Below are positions 39,371-48,770 of a stretch of DNA of 64,000 nucleotides, piece after piece. A program made the translations under genes and the position numbers. The notes below the pieces were generated by a model. That model was not told where the DNA came from. It worked only from the letters and a program-made list of their open reading frames with translations, and searched no databases. The first letter of the stretch is position 1. Every line of letters begins with the position of its first letter. The stretch comes from Ramlibacter sp. (GTDB lineage Bacteria; Pseudomonadota; Gammaproteobacteria; Burkholderiales; Burkholderiaceae_C), in assembly GCF_028291745.1 (NCBI RefSeq), contig NZ_JAQGNQ010000113.1, forward strand, positions 1 through 64,000, written 5' to 3'.

Positions 39371-40456
39371 GTGAACGCCAAACAGGACATCCATCTTGCG
39401 ATCGTCGGCTGCGGCCGCATCGGCACCTTGCGCGGCCGGCTCGCGGCCATGCACCCGGCCGTGCGTTCCATCGTGGTGATGGACACCGATGCCGCCGCCG
39501 CAGACAAGCTGGCCAGGACCATCGGCGCCTCGTTCTGCACCACCGAGCTGGCCGCGGCGATCTCGCGTCCGGAGATCAACGCGATCATCGTCTCCTCCAG
39601 CGAGCACGAGCACACCACGCCGGTGATCGCTGCGCTGCGACGCCAGGTTCCGGTGCTGGTGGAAAAGCCGATCGCACTGACGGTAGCGGATGCCGACCTC
39701 ATGCTGCGGACGGTGCAGGAGCTTGGGGGCAACCTGCGTGTGGGCTACAGCCGCCGGTACAAGACGCGCTACCTGCTGGCGAAGGAGCAATTGCGCCAGG
39801 GCCGTCTCGGCACGATCACCGGTGCCTGCGCCCGCCTGTACAACTCGCGCGCGCAGTGCCTGGCCATGCTCGGGCGCAACCCGCACGCAACCCCGGTGGT
39901 GGACGCCCTCACCTACTACGTGGACCTCATGGGCTGGCTGCTGGAGGGCAACCCCGTCACCGAGGTGTTCGCGCGGGGGCAGAAAGGCGTGATCCAGGCG
40001 GCCGGCTACGACACCGACGACGTGACCTGGGCGGTGCTCACCTGCCGCGATGGCGCGGTGGTGAACCTCGGCGTGAGCTACGCCCTCCCCGAGAAATGGC
40101 CTTCGGTGGGCCATGCTGCCCGTGTGGAGCTCCTGGGAACGGACGGCGTGCTGTTGATCAACGACGACCACACCGACCAGATCATGCACACCAACGCCGG
40201 CTTCCCGCACGTCTACCTGCCGGGCCAGAAGGTGGAGACGGTCTTCCTGGAAAGCTCGACCTCCGGGGACTGGGCGCTGGGCGACTTTCTCGGCCCGCTC
40301 GCCGACGAGACGCGTGCCTGGCTGGACGAACTGGCCACCGGCAAGCCGTGCAACCTGGCCACGCCTCAGGATGCACGCAACACGCTGGCGGTGACACTGG
40401 CCATCGAGGAATCCGCCCGCACCGGGCGCGTAGTCGACGTCTGCCGAGCCGACTGA
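39371..40456 (+). CDS. Gfo/Idh/MocA-family oxidoreductase
   Basis: A 361-residue NAD(P)-dependent oxidoreductase. The Rossmann fold opens LAIVGCGRIGTLRGRLAA (GxGxxG at about residues 13-18). The conserved VLVEKPIALTVADADLML (EKP, Lys catalytic) follows at about residue 95, with a C-terminal alpha/beta domain from about 125. GAGGAG precedes the GTG start. Typical substrates are sugars, inositols or their derivatives. It is divergent from the GntR/UTRA regulator and may belong to the same pathway as the lactonases, as dehydrogenases of this family often feed lactonases. Confidence 0.88.
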   Translation: MNAKQDIHLAIVGCGRIGTLRGRLAAMHPAVRSIVVMDTDAAAADKLARTIGASFCTTELAAAISRPEINAIIVSSSEHEHTTPVIAALRRQVPVLVEKPIALTVADADLMLRTVQELGGNLRVGYSRRYKTRYLLAKEQLRQGRLGTITGACARLYNSRAQCLAMLGRNPHATPVVDALTYYVDLMGWLLEGNPVTEVFARGQKGVIQAAGYDTDDVTWAVLTCRDGAVVNLGVSYALPEKWPSVGHAARVELLGTDGVLLINDDHTDQIMHTNAGFPHVYLPGQKVETVFLESSTSGDWALGDFLGPLADETRAWLDELATGKPCNLATPQDARNTLAVTLAIEESARTGRVVDVCRAD

Positions 40457-40475
40457 ACGCCGAAGGACCAGCACC

Positions 40476-42320
40476 CTACTCCACCGTCACACTCTTCGCC
40501 AGGTTCCGCGGCTTGTCGACATCCGTTCCGCGTGCCAGCGCCGTGTGATACGCCAGCAGCTGGAGCGGCACCACGTGCAGCAGGGGGCTGAGCGTGCCGT
40601 AGTGCTCCGGCATGCGGATCACGTGCACGCCTTCGCTGCTTTCAATGCGGCTGTCGGCATCGGCCAGCACGTACAGCACGCCGCCGCGGGCGCGCACTTC
40701 CTGCATGTTGCTCTTCAACTTTTCCAGCAGCGCGTCGTTCGGGGCCACCGTCACCACCGGCATCTCGTCGGTGACCAGCGCCAGCGGGCCATGCTTCAAT
40801 TCGCCGGCCGGATAGGCCTCGGCGTGGATGTAGCTGATTTCCTTGAGCTTCAGCGCGCCTTCCAGCGCGATCGGATAGTGCATGCCGCGCCCGAGGAACA
40901 GCGCGTGCTCCTTGTTCGCGAAGTCCTCGGCCCAGCTGATGATCTGCGGCTCCAGGGCCAGCACCGCCGACAGCGCCGAAGGCAGGTGGCGCATGGCCTT
41001 CAGGTGCTGCGCCTCTTCGGTCTCCGTCAGTTGTCCGCGCAACTGGGCGAGCGTCAGCGTCAGCAGGAACAATCCGGCCAGCTGGGTGGTGAACGCCTTG
41101 GTCGATGCAACGCCGATCTCCACCCCGGCGCGCGTGATGTACGCCAGCTTGCATTCGCGCACCATCGCCGACGTCGATACGTTGCAGATGGTCAATGAAT
41201 GCTCCATGCCCAGCGCGCGCGCATGCTTCAGCGCTGCCAGGGTGTCCGCGGTCTCGCCGGACTGGCTGATGGTCACGATCAGCGTCTTCGGGTTGGGCAC
41301 CGATTCGCGGTAGCGGTACTCGCTGGCGATCTCCACCTGCGTCGGGATGCGGGCAATGGATTCGAGCCAGTATTTCGCCGTGCAGCCGCTGTAGTAGCTG
41401 GTGCCGCAGGCGAGGATCAGCACGTTGTCGATCTGCTTGAAGACCGACAGCGCAGCGTCGCCGAACAGCTCCGGCATGATGTTGACCACGCCCTCCAGCG
41501 TGTCGCTGATCGCGCGCGGCTGCTCGAAGATTTCCTTCTGCATGTAGTGCCGATAGGGGCCCAGTTCGGCGGCGCCGCTGTGCGCCTGCACCGTCTTCAC
41601 GGGCCGCTGCACCGGCTTGCGGTTGCGGTCCACCACCCAGTAGCGACCCAGCTGCAGGTCGACCATGTCGCCTTCTTCCAGGTAGACGATCTGGTCGGTC
41701 ACGCCGGCCAGCGCCATCGCGTCGCTGGCCAGGAAGTTCTCGTCCTTGCCCACGCCCAGCACCAGCGGCGAGCCGGCGCGGGCGCCGACCACGCGGTGCG
41801 GCTCGTCCTTGCAGAACACCGCGATCGCATAGGCGCCGTGCAGTTGCACGAGCGCCGCCTGCACGGCCTCGAACAGGTCGCCCTCGTAGAGGCTGTCGAC
41901 CAGGTGCGCGATCACCTCGGTGTCGGTCTGGCTGGTGAAGCGGTAGCCGCGCGCCTTCAGTTGCGCGCGCAACTCGTCGTGGTTCTCGATGATGCCGTTG
42001 TGCACCAGCGCGATCCGCCCGGGCGCGGCCGGGGCCGCTTCGCCCGGCCCGTGGCTGAAATGCGGATGCGCGTTGTGCACGGCGGGCGCGCCATGCGTGG
42101 CCCAGCGCGTGTGGGCGATGCCGGTGCCGCCGACGATGTGCTCGCTGCTCACCTGCTCCATGAGTTCGGCCACGCGCGCCGTGCTGCGGGCGCGCTTGAG
42201 CCCCTCGGCATAGACGGCGACACCGCAGGAGTCATAGCCGCGGTATTCCAGGCGCTGCAGGCCCTGGACGAGGATGGGAACGATGTTGCGCGTGGAAACC
42301 GCGCCGACGATGCCGCACAT
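40476..42320 (-). CDS. glmS: Glutamine-fructose-6-phosphate aminotransferase GlmS
   Basis: A 614-residue enzyme that makes glucosamine-6-phosphate from fructose-6-phosphate and glutamine, the first step of UDP-GlcNAc synthesis. The N-terminal glutaminase has Cys2 as nucleophile (MCGIVGAVS) and [13 protein letters not shown]. Two SIS domains follow from about residue 290 ([36 protein letters not shown]). The C-terminus [12 protein letters not shown] is the universal GlmS end. The E. coli enzyme has 609 residues. It is divergent from an Lrp regulator. I see no glmS ribozyme in the 123-bp gap. Confidence 0.97.
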   Translation of the reverse strand: MCGIVGAVSTRNIVPILVQGLQRLEYRGYDSCGVAVYAEGLKRARSTARVAELMEQVSSEHIVGGTGIAHTRWATHGAPAVHNAHPHFSHGPGEAAPAAPGRIALVHNGIIENHDELRAQLKARGYRFTSQTDTEVIAHLVDSLYEGDLFEAVQAALVQLHGAYAIAVFCKDEPHRVVGARAGSPLVLGVGKDENFLASDAMALAGVTDQIVYLEEGDMVDLQLGRYWVVDRNRKPVQRPVKTVQAHSGAAELGPYRHYMQKEIFEQPRAISDTLEGVVNIMPELFGDAALSVFKQIDNVLILACGTSYYSGCTAKYWLESIARIPTQVEIASEYRYRESVPNPKTLIVTISQSGETADTLAALKHARALGMEHSLTICNVSTSAMVRECKLAYITRAGVEIGVASTKAFTTQLAGLFLLTLTLAQLRGQLTETEEAQHLKAMRHLPSALSAVLALEPQIISWAEDFANKEHALFLGRGMHYPIALEGALKLKEISYIHAEAYPAGELKHGPLALVTDEMPVVTVAPNDALLEKLKSNMQEVRARGGVLYVLADADSRIESSEGVHVIRMPEHYGTLSPLLHVVPLQLLAYHTALARGTDVDKPRNLAKSVTVE

Positions 42321-42425
42321 GGAGTCACCTCAGTGGCTGGGATGAAGGGACTCTAGAGGCAGGTGCATGCAATATGTGATCTAAATGCAGCCTGTTTCGC
42401 AAGGAAGTTTCCTCGACTACGCCAC

Positions 42426-42442
42426 GCGCAATAAAATTGCGC
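42426..42442. promoter_or_regulatory. Palindrome at the Lrp gene start
   Basis: GCGCAAT-AAA-ATTGCGC is a perfect 7-bp inverted repeat ending 1 base before the Lrp ATG. AsnC/Lrp-type sites are AT-centred palindromes of this size, so self-repression is the simplest reading. The remaining gap toward glmS is AT-rich and probably holds both promoters. Confidence 0.5.
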
Positions 42443-42443
42443 C

Positions 42444-42956
42444 ATGCCGGGTTCAACGCAAGTTATCGCCATCGACCAGACCGATCTGGCCCTGCTTGAC
42501 CAGCTGCAGGAAGACAGCGCGGTGAGCAACCAGGATCTCGCCCGCAAGGTGCACATCTCGCCCGCGACCTGCCTGCGGCGCGTGAAGCGGCTGCGCGACG
42601 CCGGCCTGATCGAGCGCGAGCAGGCGATCCTGCAGCCCGATCGCATGGCAGCGGCGCTGGGGCACGGACTGGAAGCAGTGGTTGAGATTTCGCTGGATCG
42701 CCAGGGCAGCGAGGAACACGAAGCCTTCGAGCAGCGGGTGATCGCCGACGACGCCGTGCAGCAGTGCTATCGCGTCTCGCCCGGTCCCGACTTCATCCTG
42801 ATCGTGCACGCCCGCGACATGCCGGAGTACCTGGCGCTGGCGCAGCGGCTGTTCACGGGGGACGCGAACGTGCGCAACGTGAAGGCGTTCTTCTCCGTGA
42901 GAAGGGCGAAATTCCGGCCGCGGATTCCGTTGCCGCGGACGGGACGGGGCGGCTAG
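42444..42956 (+). CDS. Lrp/AsnC-family transcription regulator
   Basis: A 170-residue Lrp-family regulator. The N-terminal helix-turn-helix is LALLDQLQEDSAVSNQDLARKVHISPATCLRRVKRLRDAGLI (about residues 15-56). The RAM effector domain runs from about 80 to 150, with GPDFILIVHARDMPEYLAL as the typical ligand strand. A basic tail (RRAKFRPRIPLP) ends the protein. It is divergent from glmS by 123 bases. Lrp members respond to amino acids; the target here is unknown apart from the palindrome at its own start. Confidence 0.92.
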   Translation: MPGSTQVIAIDQTDLALLDQLQEDSAVSNQDLARKVHISPATCLRRVKRLRDAGLIEREQAILQPDRMAAALGHGLEAVVEISLDRQGSEEHEAFEQRVIADDAVQQCYRVSPGPDFILIVHARDMPEYLALAQRLFTGDANVRNVKAFFSVRRAKFRPRIPLPRTGRGG

Positions 42957-43008
42957 CGCTTAGGCGATGGTTTGGATGTCATCCCGGGCTGGCGGGCAAC
43001 CATGGCGA

Positions 43009-43088
43009 TGTCATCCCGGGCTCGACCCGGGATCCATGACGGCGCTCGCACAAGCGCCGCGTGGATTGCGGGTCAAGCCCGCACGACA
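43009..43088. repeat. 80-bp bipartite palindromic repeat, copy A
   Basis: The element has two short palindromes: a CCCGGG-CTCGA-CCCGGG core on the left and GCGGGTCAAGCCCGC on the right, linked by GGATCCATG and a variable centre. Copies B (48771-48850) and C (51528-51607, inverted) share both halves. A partial extra left half lies at 42976-42990. It fills the gap between the Lrp gene and glmU. Confidence 0.85.
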
Positions 43089-43095
43089 TCCATCT

Positions 43096-44499
43096 TCATT
43101 TCTTCGCCGGCTTCTTCGGCCGCACCCAGTTCGCGATGCTCACCTGCCGCGCCCGCGCCACCGTCAGCATCTCCGGCTCCGTGTTCCTGTTCACCACCGA
43201 ACCCGCGCCTATCGTGCCGCCGCGCGCCACCGTCACCGGCGCCACCAGCACGCAGTTGCTGCCCACGTGCACGTCGGACTCGATCACGGTGCGGTTCTTG
43301 TTGGCGCCGTCGTAATTCGCGGTGATGCTGCCCGCGCCATAGTTCACGCGCTCGCCGACCTCGGCGTCGCCGAGGTACGCCAGGTGATTGGCCTTGGCGC
43401 CGCGTGCGAGGGTCGAGTTCTTCACTTCGACGAAGTTGCCGATGTGCACCTCCGGCCCCAGTTGCGCGCCCGGACGCAGCCGCGCGAACGGCCCGATCAG
43501 GGCGCCCTCCCCCACCGTCACGCCGGCCTGCTCGCCGTCGATGTGGGTGAAGGGATGGATCCACGCACCGGATGCGATGCGCGCATTGCCGATCACGCAG
43601 TTCGCTCCGATGTGCACGTCGTCGCCCAGCACCACGTCGCCGAAGAAGACGCAGTTCACGTCGATGGCGACGTCGCGCCCGCAGGTGAGCGTGCCGCGCA
43701 CGTCGAAGCGCGCCGGGTCCGCCAGCCGGACGCCGCTTTCCAGCAGCGCGCGCGCCTGCCGCATCTGGAAGGCCCGTTCCAGCTGCGCGAGCTGCAAGGG
43801 GCTGTTCACCCCCTCGACTTCCACGGCCTCCTGCGCCGGCGAGGCGACCACCTCGCAGCCATCCGCCACGGCAAACTGCACGATGTCGGTGAGGTAGTAC
43901 TCCTTCTGCGCGTTGTCGTTGGAGAGCCGCGCAAGCCACTGCTTCAGCTTCGCCGAAGGCACCGCCATGAAGCCGGTGTAGACCTCGCGAATCGCGCGCT
44001 GCGGGTGGCTCGCGTCCTTGTGTTCGACAATGGCCTGCACCGCGTCGCCGGAGCGCACGATGCGTCCATAGCCGGTCGGGTCGGGCATCTCGATCGTGAG
44101 CAGGGCCAGCCGCTGGCCGCCGCATTTCTCCACCAGCGCCTGCAGCGTCTCGGGCCGCACCAGGGGCACGTCGCCATTGAGGATCAACGCGATGCCGTCA
44201 TCGGGCAGCACCGGCACCACCTGCTGCACCGCGTGGCCGGTCCCGAGCTGCGGCTCCTGCCGCACGAAGTCGGGCACGGTCTGGCCCGCCGCCTGGGCGC
44301 TGGCGCGCAGCCAGCCCTCGACGTCGTCGGCCCCATGGCCGGTGACGACGATCGTGCGACGCGCGTGCAGTGCGTGCGCGGTGTCCATCACGTGCTGGAT
44401 CAGCGGACGGCCGCCCAGCCGGTGCAGCACCTTCGCGGTCCTGCTTTTCATGCGCGTGCCCTTGCCCGCCGCCATCACCACCACATCGACTGCTGTCAT
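43096..44499 (-). CDS. glmU: Bifunctional UDP-GlcNAc pyrophosphorylase GlmU
   Basis: A 467-residue bifunctional enzyme: N-acetylation of glucosamine-1-phosphate and uridylation to UDP-GlcNAc. The N-terminal nucleotidyltransferase has AAGKGTRMKS (GlmU GxGTRM motif) and DVPLVRPETL. The C-terminal half is a left-handed beta-helix of hexapeptide repeats, with GEGALIGPFARLRPGAQLG and the acetyltransferase site NFVEVKNSTLARGAKANHLAYLGD. The E. coli protein has 456 residues. With glmS 0.8 kb away it supplies the cell-wall and lipopolysaccharide precursor. Its start lies 18 bases from the divergent lipoprotein gene. Confidence 0.97.
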   Translation of the reverse strand: MTAVDVVVMAAGKGTRMKSRTAKVLHRLGGRPLIQHVMDTAHALHARRTIVVTGHGADDVEGWLRASAQAAGQTVPDFVRQEPQLGTGHAVQQVVPVLPDDGIALILNGDVPLVRPETLQALVEKCGGQRLALLTIEMPDPTGYGRIVRSGDAVQAIVEHKDASHPQRAIREVYTGFMAVPSAKLKQWLARLSNDNAQKEYYLTDIVQFAVADGCEVVASPAQEAVEVEGVNSPLQLAQLERAFQMRQARALLESGVRLADPARFDVRGTLTCGRDVAIDVNCVFFGDVVLGDDVHIGANCVIGNARIASGAWIHPFTHIDGEQAGVTVGEGALIGPFARLRPGAQLGPEVHIGNFVEVKNSTLARGAKANHLAYLGDAEVGERVNYGAGSITANYDGANKNRTVIESDVHVGSNCVLVAPVTVARGGTIGAGSVVNRNTEPEMLTVARARQVSIANWVRPKKPAKK

Positions 44500-44517
44500 T
44501 CACGTACCCTTCACACC

Positions 44518-45399
44518 ATGCTGAAGTTAGCCCCCATGCGCCTCGGCGGCATTATCCTTGCCGTCGCTCTCTCGTTGGCGCTGTCTGCCTGCAGCGCGCT
44601 CAAGCTCGGCTACAACACCATGCCCGACCTGGGCTACTGGTGGCTCGACGGTTATCTCGATTTCTCCGATGCGCAGCGGGTGGGCGTGCGCGGCGAGCTT
44701 GCGCAATTGCATGCCTGGCATCGCCAGCAGGAGCTCCCGCAGGTCGCCGAGTTGCTCGCACACCTCGAGCAACTGGCGCCGGGAGAGATCACGCCGCAGC
44801 AGGCCTGCGACGTGGTGGCCGACGTGCGTGCGCGCCTGGCTGCCGTCGGCGATCGCATCGAACCGGCCGGGGCTGCCCTTGCCACCACGCTCACGGCAGG
44901 CCAGCTGCGGCACCTGGAACGCAAGTTTCATTCGGGCAACGAGACCTTCCGCAAGGAACAGATAGATCCCGCGCCCGCGGAGCGCCAGGAGAAACGCTAC
45001 GACCGCGTGCTGCAGCGCGCGGAGATGATCTACGGCCGCCTCGACGAACCGCAACGCGCGGTGCTGCGCCAGAGCCTGGCGCAGTCTGCCTACGACCCCG
45101 CTCGCATCCTGGCCGATCGCGAACGGCGCCAGCAGGACCTGCTGCGCACGCTGGCTCGCATCAGCACCGCGCCTTCTTCAGCGGCGGATGCGCGCGCGCA
45201 ATTGCATGCCTGGCGCGAGCGGGCCGAGCATGCGCCCGACCTCGCGTACCGCACCTGGCAAGAGGGCCTGGTGCAGGAAGGCTGCCGCATCTTCTCCGCC
45301 GTGCACCAGAGCACCACGCCGGCCCAGCGCGACCAGGCCGTGCGCCGGCTGAGCGCCTACCAACGGGACGTGCGCGAGCTGGCCGGCGAGACCCGGTGA
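44518..45399 (+). CDS. DUF6279 family lipoprotein
   Basis: A 293-residue lipoprotein. The signal peptide ends in the lipobox LSAC (Cys about residue 25), and the mature protein starts CSALKLGYNTMPDLGYWWLDGYLDF, the DUF6279 hallmark. The rest is helical, rich in Arg, Ala, Gln and Glu. The start at 44518 is used, but ATG 44536 gives an equally good signal peptide. The function is unknown; related proteins sit beside glmU or transport genes in Burkholderiales. It overlaps the following MFS gene (GTGA). Confidence 0.87.
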   Translation: MLKLAPMRLGGIILAVALSLALSACSALKLGYNTMPDLGYWWLDGYLDFSDAQRVGVRGELAQLHAWHRQQELPQVAELLAHLEQLAPGEITPQQACDVVADVRARLAAVGDRIEPAGAALATTLTAGQLRHLERKFHSGNETFRKEQIDPAPAERQEKRYDRVLQRAEMIYGRLDEPQRAVLRQSLAQSAYDPARILADRERRQQDLLRTLARISTAPSSAADARAQLHAWRERAEHAPDLAYRTWQEGLVQEGCRIFSAVHQSTTPAQRDQAVRRLSAYQRDVRELAGETR

Positions 45400-46538
45400 G
45401 GGCGCCCACGTCCGGGCTGGCGCTGGTCTGGCGGCTGGGCGCCGCGACCACCTTGATCGTCACCGCTTCCGCGATGACCGGGCCGGTGCTCGCCGTGCTG
45501 CTGCAGCAGGCCGGCCGCGGCACGGCTTTCATCGGCGCGTTTTCCATGCTGCCCTTCCTGATGGTCGGCCTGCTCATTCCGCTGATGCCGCGCGTGCTGG
45601 CCCGCCTGGGCACCGTGCGCTGCTATCGGGCCGGTGCGCTGCTGCAGTTCACGGGCGTCCTGGGGTACGCCCTCACCCAGCGGCCGGTGCTCTGGGCCCT
45701 ATGCTCGATCGTGATCGGCTGCGGCGCCGCGGCCCTGTGGAACACGACCGAAGCCCTGATGGCGGAGGAGGCGCCGCCGGAAATGCGCGGGCGCGTGATG
45801 GGCGCGTACCAGACGGCGCTGGGCGCTGCTCTCGCGGTCGGTCCCTTCCTGCCCGGCCTGCTGCAGCTCGATGCGCGCCCGGTGCTTTGGCTCGCCGTCG
45901 CCATGGTCGCCGGCTGCGTGCTGCTGGCCGTGACGGCGCGGCCGCACGTATCCAAGCCGCGCGATCCGCAGGCGGGCGGCACCTGGCAGGCGTTGCGGCT
46001 GGTGCCGTGGCTGGCCGTGCTCGCGTTCTGCGGCGGCGTGTTCGAAGCGGGTCTGGGCGCGGTCAGCGCCGCGCATGCATCGGCCTCGGGCCTGAGCCTG
46101 CGCAGCGCGGCGAGCGTGGCGGGCGCCATCGGCGTCGGCAGCTTTCTGCTGCAATATCCCGCGGGGCTGGCCGCCGACCGCTATCCGCTGACGCGGGTGT
46201 TCACGTGCGCGTCGCTGGCGCTGCTCGTGGCCAGCATCGCAATGGCTTTCGCCACGCAGGCGCCGTGGTTGCCATGGGCTTGCGGATTGGTCTGGGGAGG
46301 GGTGGGTGGCGCGCTCTACACGCTGAGCATGGTGCAGGTGGCGCACACCTTCGCGGGGCGTGCGGCCGGGGGTGGCACGGCCGCGATGATCACGGGCTAC
46401 ACCTGGGGCGGATCGCTGGGCCCGGTGGCCAGCGGTTCGGCACTGCAGGCCGGCGGCGCGCCGGGGCTTGCCTTGCTCTTGTCGCTGCTGGCGCTGGCGG
46501 CGCTGGCCGCGGCGCGACGGGCGCTCAGCCCGCCGTGA
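45396..46538 (+). CDS. MFS transporter
   Basis: A 380-residue transporter with about 12 predicted helices in two halves. It starts at GTG 45396, which overlaps the lipoprotein stop, so translation is coupled. The central loop carries RPHVSKPRDPQAGG; the loop MAEEAPPEMRGRVMGAYQTALG resembles those of sugar/drug efflux families. The sequence LAADRYPLTRVF holds the second-half D-R motif. The substrate cannot be inferred. The operon partner lipoprotein is of unknown role. Confidence 0.88.
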   Translation: MRAPTSGLALVWRLGAATTLIVTASAMTGPVLAVLLQQAGRGTAFIGAFSMLPFLMVGLLIPLMPRVLARLGTVRCYRAGALLQFTGVLGYALTQRPVLWALCSIVIGCGAAALWNTTEALMAEEAPPEMRGRVMGAYQTALGAALAVGPFLPGLLQLDARPVLWLAVAMVAGCVLLAVTARPHVSKPRDPQAGGTWQALRLVPWLAVLAFCGGVFEAGLGAVSAAHASASGLSLRSAASVAGAIGVGSFLLQYPAGLAADRYPLTRVFTCASLALLVASIAMAFATQAPWLPWACGLVWGGVGGALYTLSMVQVAHTFAGRAAGGGTAAMITGYTWGGSLGPVASGSALQAGGAPGLALLLSLLALAALAAARRALSPP

Positions 46539-46832
46539 TCAGCGCTCGCCCTTGGAGTGCGCGCGGGCTGCGCGCTCGGCCGCCTCGAGTTCGCGCGCCT
46601 CGGCCTCGGAAACCGGCTTCGCTGCCTGCGCATCGGCCTGCACGTCGGCGTGGTCCAGGTAGTTCCTGATGCTGTTCTGGTAGTCCCCGGTCGCCGTGTA
46701 GCTGCCCTCGCCCTGCACTTGGCTGCTGTTGCCCGACTGGAAGTCGGTTGCGCCGCCGCGCTGCTGCTGCGGATCGATGGCGCGCTCCGGTTGCTGCTGC
46801 AACGCGCGCGGTGCGGGTTTTTGTTGGGTCAT
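46539..46832 (-). CDS. Small hydrophilic conserved hypothetical protein
   Basis: A 97-residue protein with no membrane segment or signal peptide. The first third is Gln/Pro-rich (MTQQKPAPRALQQQPERA), the middle reads GNSSQVQGEGSYTATGDYQNS and the last third is an Ala/Glu-rich helix (VSEAEARELEAAERAARAH). The composition suggests a disordered stress-type protein, but I recognise no family. It is convergent with the MFS gene with no gap. Codon use resembles neighbours and the start has GAGGAG at a suitable distance. Confidence 0.72.
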   Translation of the reverse strand: MTQQKPAPRALQQQPERAIDPQQQRGGATDFQSGNSSQVQGEGSYTATGDYQNSIRNYLDHADVQADAQAAKPVSEAEARELEAAERAARAHSKGER

Positions 46833-46948
46833 GAGACGCTCCTCTTGGTTTCTCCAGCTTAGGCACCAGGGTGAGGAGCGCGTGTCGGCCGCTGTGTGAC
46901 GGGGCTGTCGGCGACGGACTACAGGCGACGGGGATCGTGAAGCGTTGC

Positions 46949-47023
46949 GCTGGGGTTCGCTTCGCGAAGCCCAGCCTACGAGGTCGGGAGCACTGTAGGC
47001 TGGGCTGCCGCAGGCACCCCAGC
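46949..47023. repeat. Compound palindromic element
   Basis: Outer arms GCTGGGG (46949-46955) and CCCCAGC (47017-47023) enclose an inner hairpin with TTCG-CTT-CGCGAA and a second pair CCAGCCTAC / GTAGGCTGG. The right part (46998-47020) repeats the arm of the 1358-1427 element. The rest of 46833-47113 shows no gene I can support. Confidence 0.75.
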
Positions 47024-47113
47024 CAAGCGCGTCAATCCTGCAACGCCGCCCACATCCCCTGGTCGCGCTCGGCCGTCCCGATGCGCGGGTTCTTCACGCC
47101 GCGCGCCTCGTCA

Positions 47114-47614
47114 TCATGGGACTCCTGGTGCGCGGGGGAAGCCGAGGATTTTATCGGCCGCCCTCGCCATCACCTGCCACGCCACACGACCGAGACCCGA
47201 CGCCAATTGCCCCAGCGCCCGCAAGGCCAGCGATGTCGCCAGCCGCAGATCCGCCACTGGCTGCACGACGACCGCGAAGTTGATCCGGCGCCCCTGCGCC
47301 ACCGGCACGCAAGCGAACACCGGATCCCAGGCGAACCAGGAAGGGCCGGTCGCGTTCCACGCCTCCACCACCAGGCGCTGCCCGCGCTTGACGAACATGG
47401 AGCGCCCCACCTGCAACACATGGTCGCCCGAGTCGCCGGGCGTGCCGCCATGCGGTCCTTCGACGGTGGCCCACAGGCGCCCGTGCGCCACGCGCAGGAT
47501 GCCGTCGCTGGCCGGGTTGAGCATGATCGCGCGGCCGCGCGCCAGCTTCCACGTGCCCGGCAGGGCAGCCACGGGAGCGGCTCTGAGGAAGGAGGGCAGC
47601 ACGCGGTCGTTCAT
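47114..47614 (-). CDS. DUF2917 domain protein
   Basis: A 166-residue protein with the DUF2917 domain in its N-terminal half: WKLARGRAIMLNPASDGILRVAHGRLWATVEG, then GDHVLQVGRSMFVKRGQRLVVEAW. This is a small beta-rich cupin-like fold of unknown role. The second half is less typical, ending in FPRAPGVP. A different frame just beyond this stop continues for about 35 codons with normal composition, so the C-terminus could be altered by a frameshift; I did not prove this. The gene is divergent from a LysR regulator, the usual arrangement in Burkholderiales. Confidence 0.82.
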   Translation of the reverse strand: MNDRVLPSFLRAAPVAALPGTWKLARGRAIMLNPASDGILRVAHGRLWATVEGPHGGTPGDSGDHVLQVGRSMFVKRGQRLVVEAWNATGPSWFAWDPVFACVPVAQGRRINFAVVVQPVADLRLATSLALRALGQLASGLGRVAWQVMARAADKILGFPRAPGVP

Positions 47615-47729
47615 GATCAGCTCCAGCGATGGCTTTTCGGAATGAGATGATCTTTCACGCCCGCTTGGCGGTCCAATGAAATCCCGCTACCCTTTTGATT
47701 CGATAAACGCATCAATCCGGTCACGCGCC

Positions 47730-48713
47730 ATGCAACATTCGCAGACGCACCTGCGCACCCGCCCGATCTCCGCCGGCCACCTGCGCGCCTTCGAGGCCGT
47801 GGCCCGCCACCTGAACTTCCGCGCCGCGGCGGAGGAGATGGCGCTCACCCAATCGGCCGTGAGTCGCCAGATCCAGGCCCTCGAGGAAGAAGTGGGGGTG
47901 GGCCTGTTCCTGCGCCACACGCGCGCGGTGGAACTCACCAGCGCCGGCGCGCAGTTGCTGATGGCGGTGTCGCAGTCGCTGCCGCGCATCGACGGCGCGG
48001 TGCGACAGATCCGGCAGAGCGCCGGGCGGCGCGCGGTCGCCCTCACGACCTTCGCGTCGTTCGCCTCGATGTGGCTGATCCCGCGGCTGGAGCAGTTCCA
48101 GCGCGACCACCCCGACATGGACATCCGCATCGACGCCAGCGACAACAAGCTCGATCTCGAGATCTCCGACGTGGACCTCGCCCTGCGCTACGGGCCGATG
48201 GCGACCATGCCGCCCAATGCCATCCGGCTGTTCGGCGAGCAGCTCACGCCGGTCGCCAGCCCCTGGCTGCTCAATGCCGGGCAGGCGCTGGCGAAGCCTT
48301 CGGACGTCGCGCAGTTCACGTTGATCGAAGCCGGGGATGCGCACCAGACGCACCTGGAGTGGCTGACGTGGCGGCGCTGGTTCGACGAGCACGGGCTGGC
48401 CAAGCTGCAGCCCAAGCGCTGGCTCTATTTCAACTACGCGTACCAGATGGTGCAGGCCGCGCTCGCCGGCCAGGGCGTGGTGCTGGCGCGCCTGCCGCTG
48501 GTGGCCGAGAGCCTGGCCAACGGCGACCTGATCGAACCGCTGCCGCGGCTGCGCATGGAGTCACCCATGGCTTACTGGATGATCGTGGGCCCGCGCAGCG
48601 CCCAGCGCCCGGAGATCCGCGCCTTCTGCGACTGGCTGCTGGCGCAAAGCAAGATCACTCGCCAGACGATCGGGGAAGTGCCGGATCCGGATACGGTGGA
48701 TCAGATGGATTGA
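47730..48713 (+). CDS. LysR-family regulator, GcvA-like
   Basis: A 327-residue LysR regulator. The helix-turn-helix is LNFRAAAEEMALTQSAVSRQIQALEEEVGVGLF, and the effector domain begins with RAVALTTFASFASMWLIPRLEQFQ, the GcvA/AmpR-like pattern. ATG 47730 is chosen; an ATG 54 bases upstream adds 18 residues without family likeness. It is divergent from the DUF2917 gene by 115 bases and probably controls it. It lies on the same strand as, but apart from, the following genes. Confidence 0.9.
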   Translation: MQHSQTHLRTRPISAGHLRAFEAVARHLNFRAAAEEMALTQSAVSRQIQALEEEVGVGLFLRHTRAVELTSAGAQLLMAVSQSLPRIDGAVRQIRQSAGRRAVALTTFASFASMWLIPRLEQFQRDHPDMDIRIDASDNKLDLEISDVDLALRYGPMATMPPNAIRLFGEQLTPVASPWLLNAGQALAKPSDVAQFTLIEAGDAHQTHLEWLTWRRWFDEHGLAKLQPKRWLYFNYAYQMVQAALAGQGVVLARLPLVAESLANGDLIEPLPRLRMESPMAYWMIVGPRSAQRPEIRAFCDWLLAQSKITRQTIGEVPDPDTVDQMD

Positions 48714-48770
48714 CGGGGGAGGTCACTCGGGGGTGTTCGGATGTTCGGATGGCATCCGGGGTGTTCGGAT

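Noticed and set aside
42321-42443. glmS ribozyme or riboswitch before glmS
   Set aside because: I see no conserved ribozyme core, and glmS ribozymes are mainly a Gram-positive feature.
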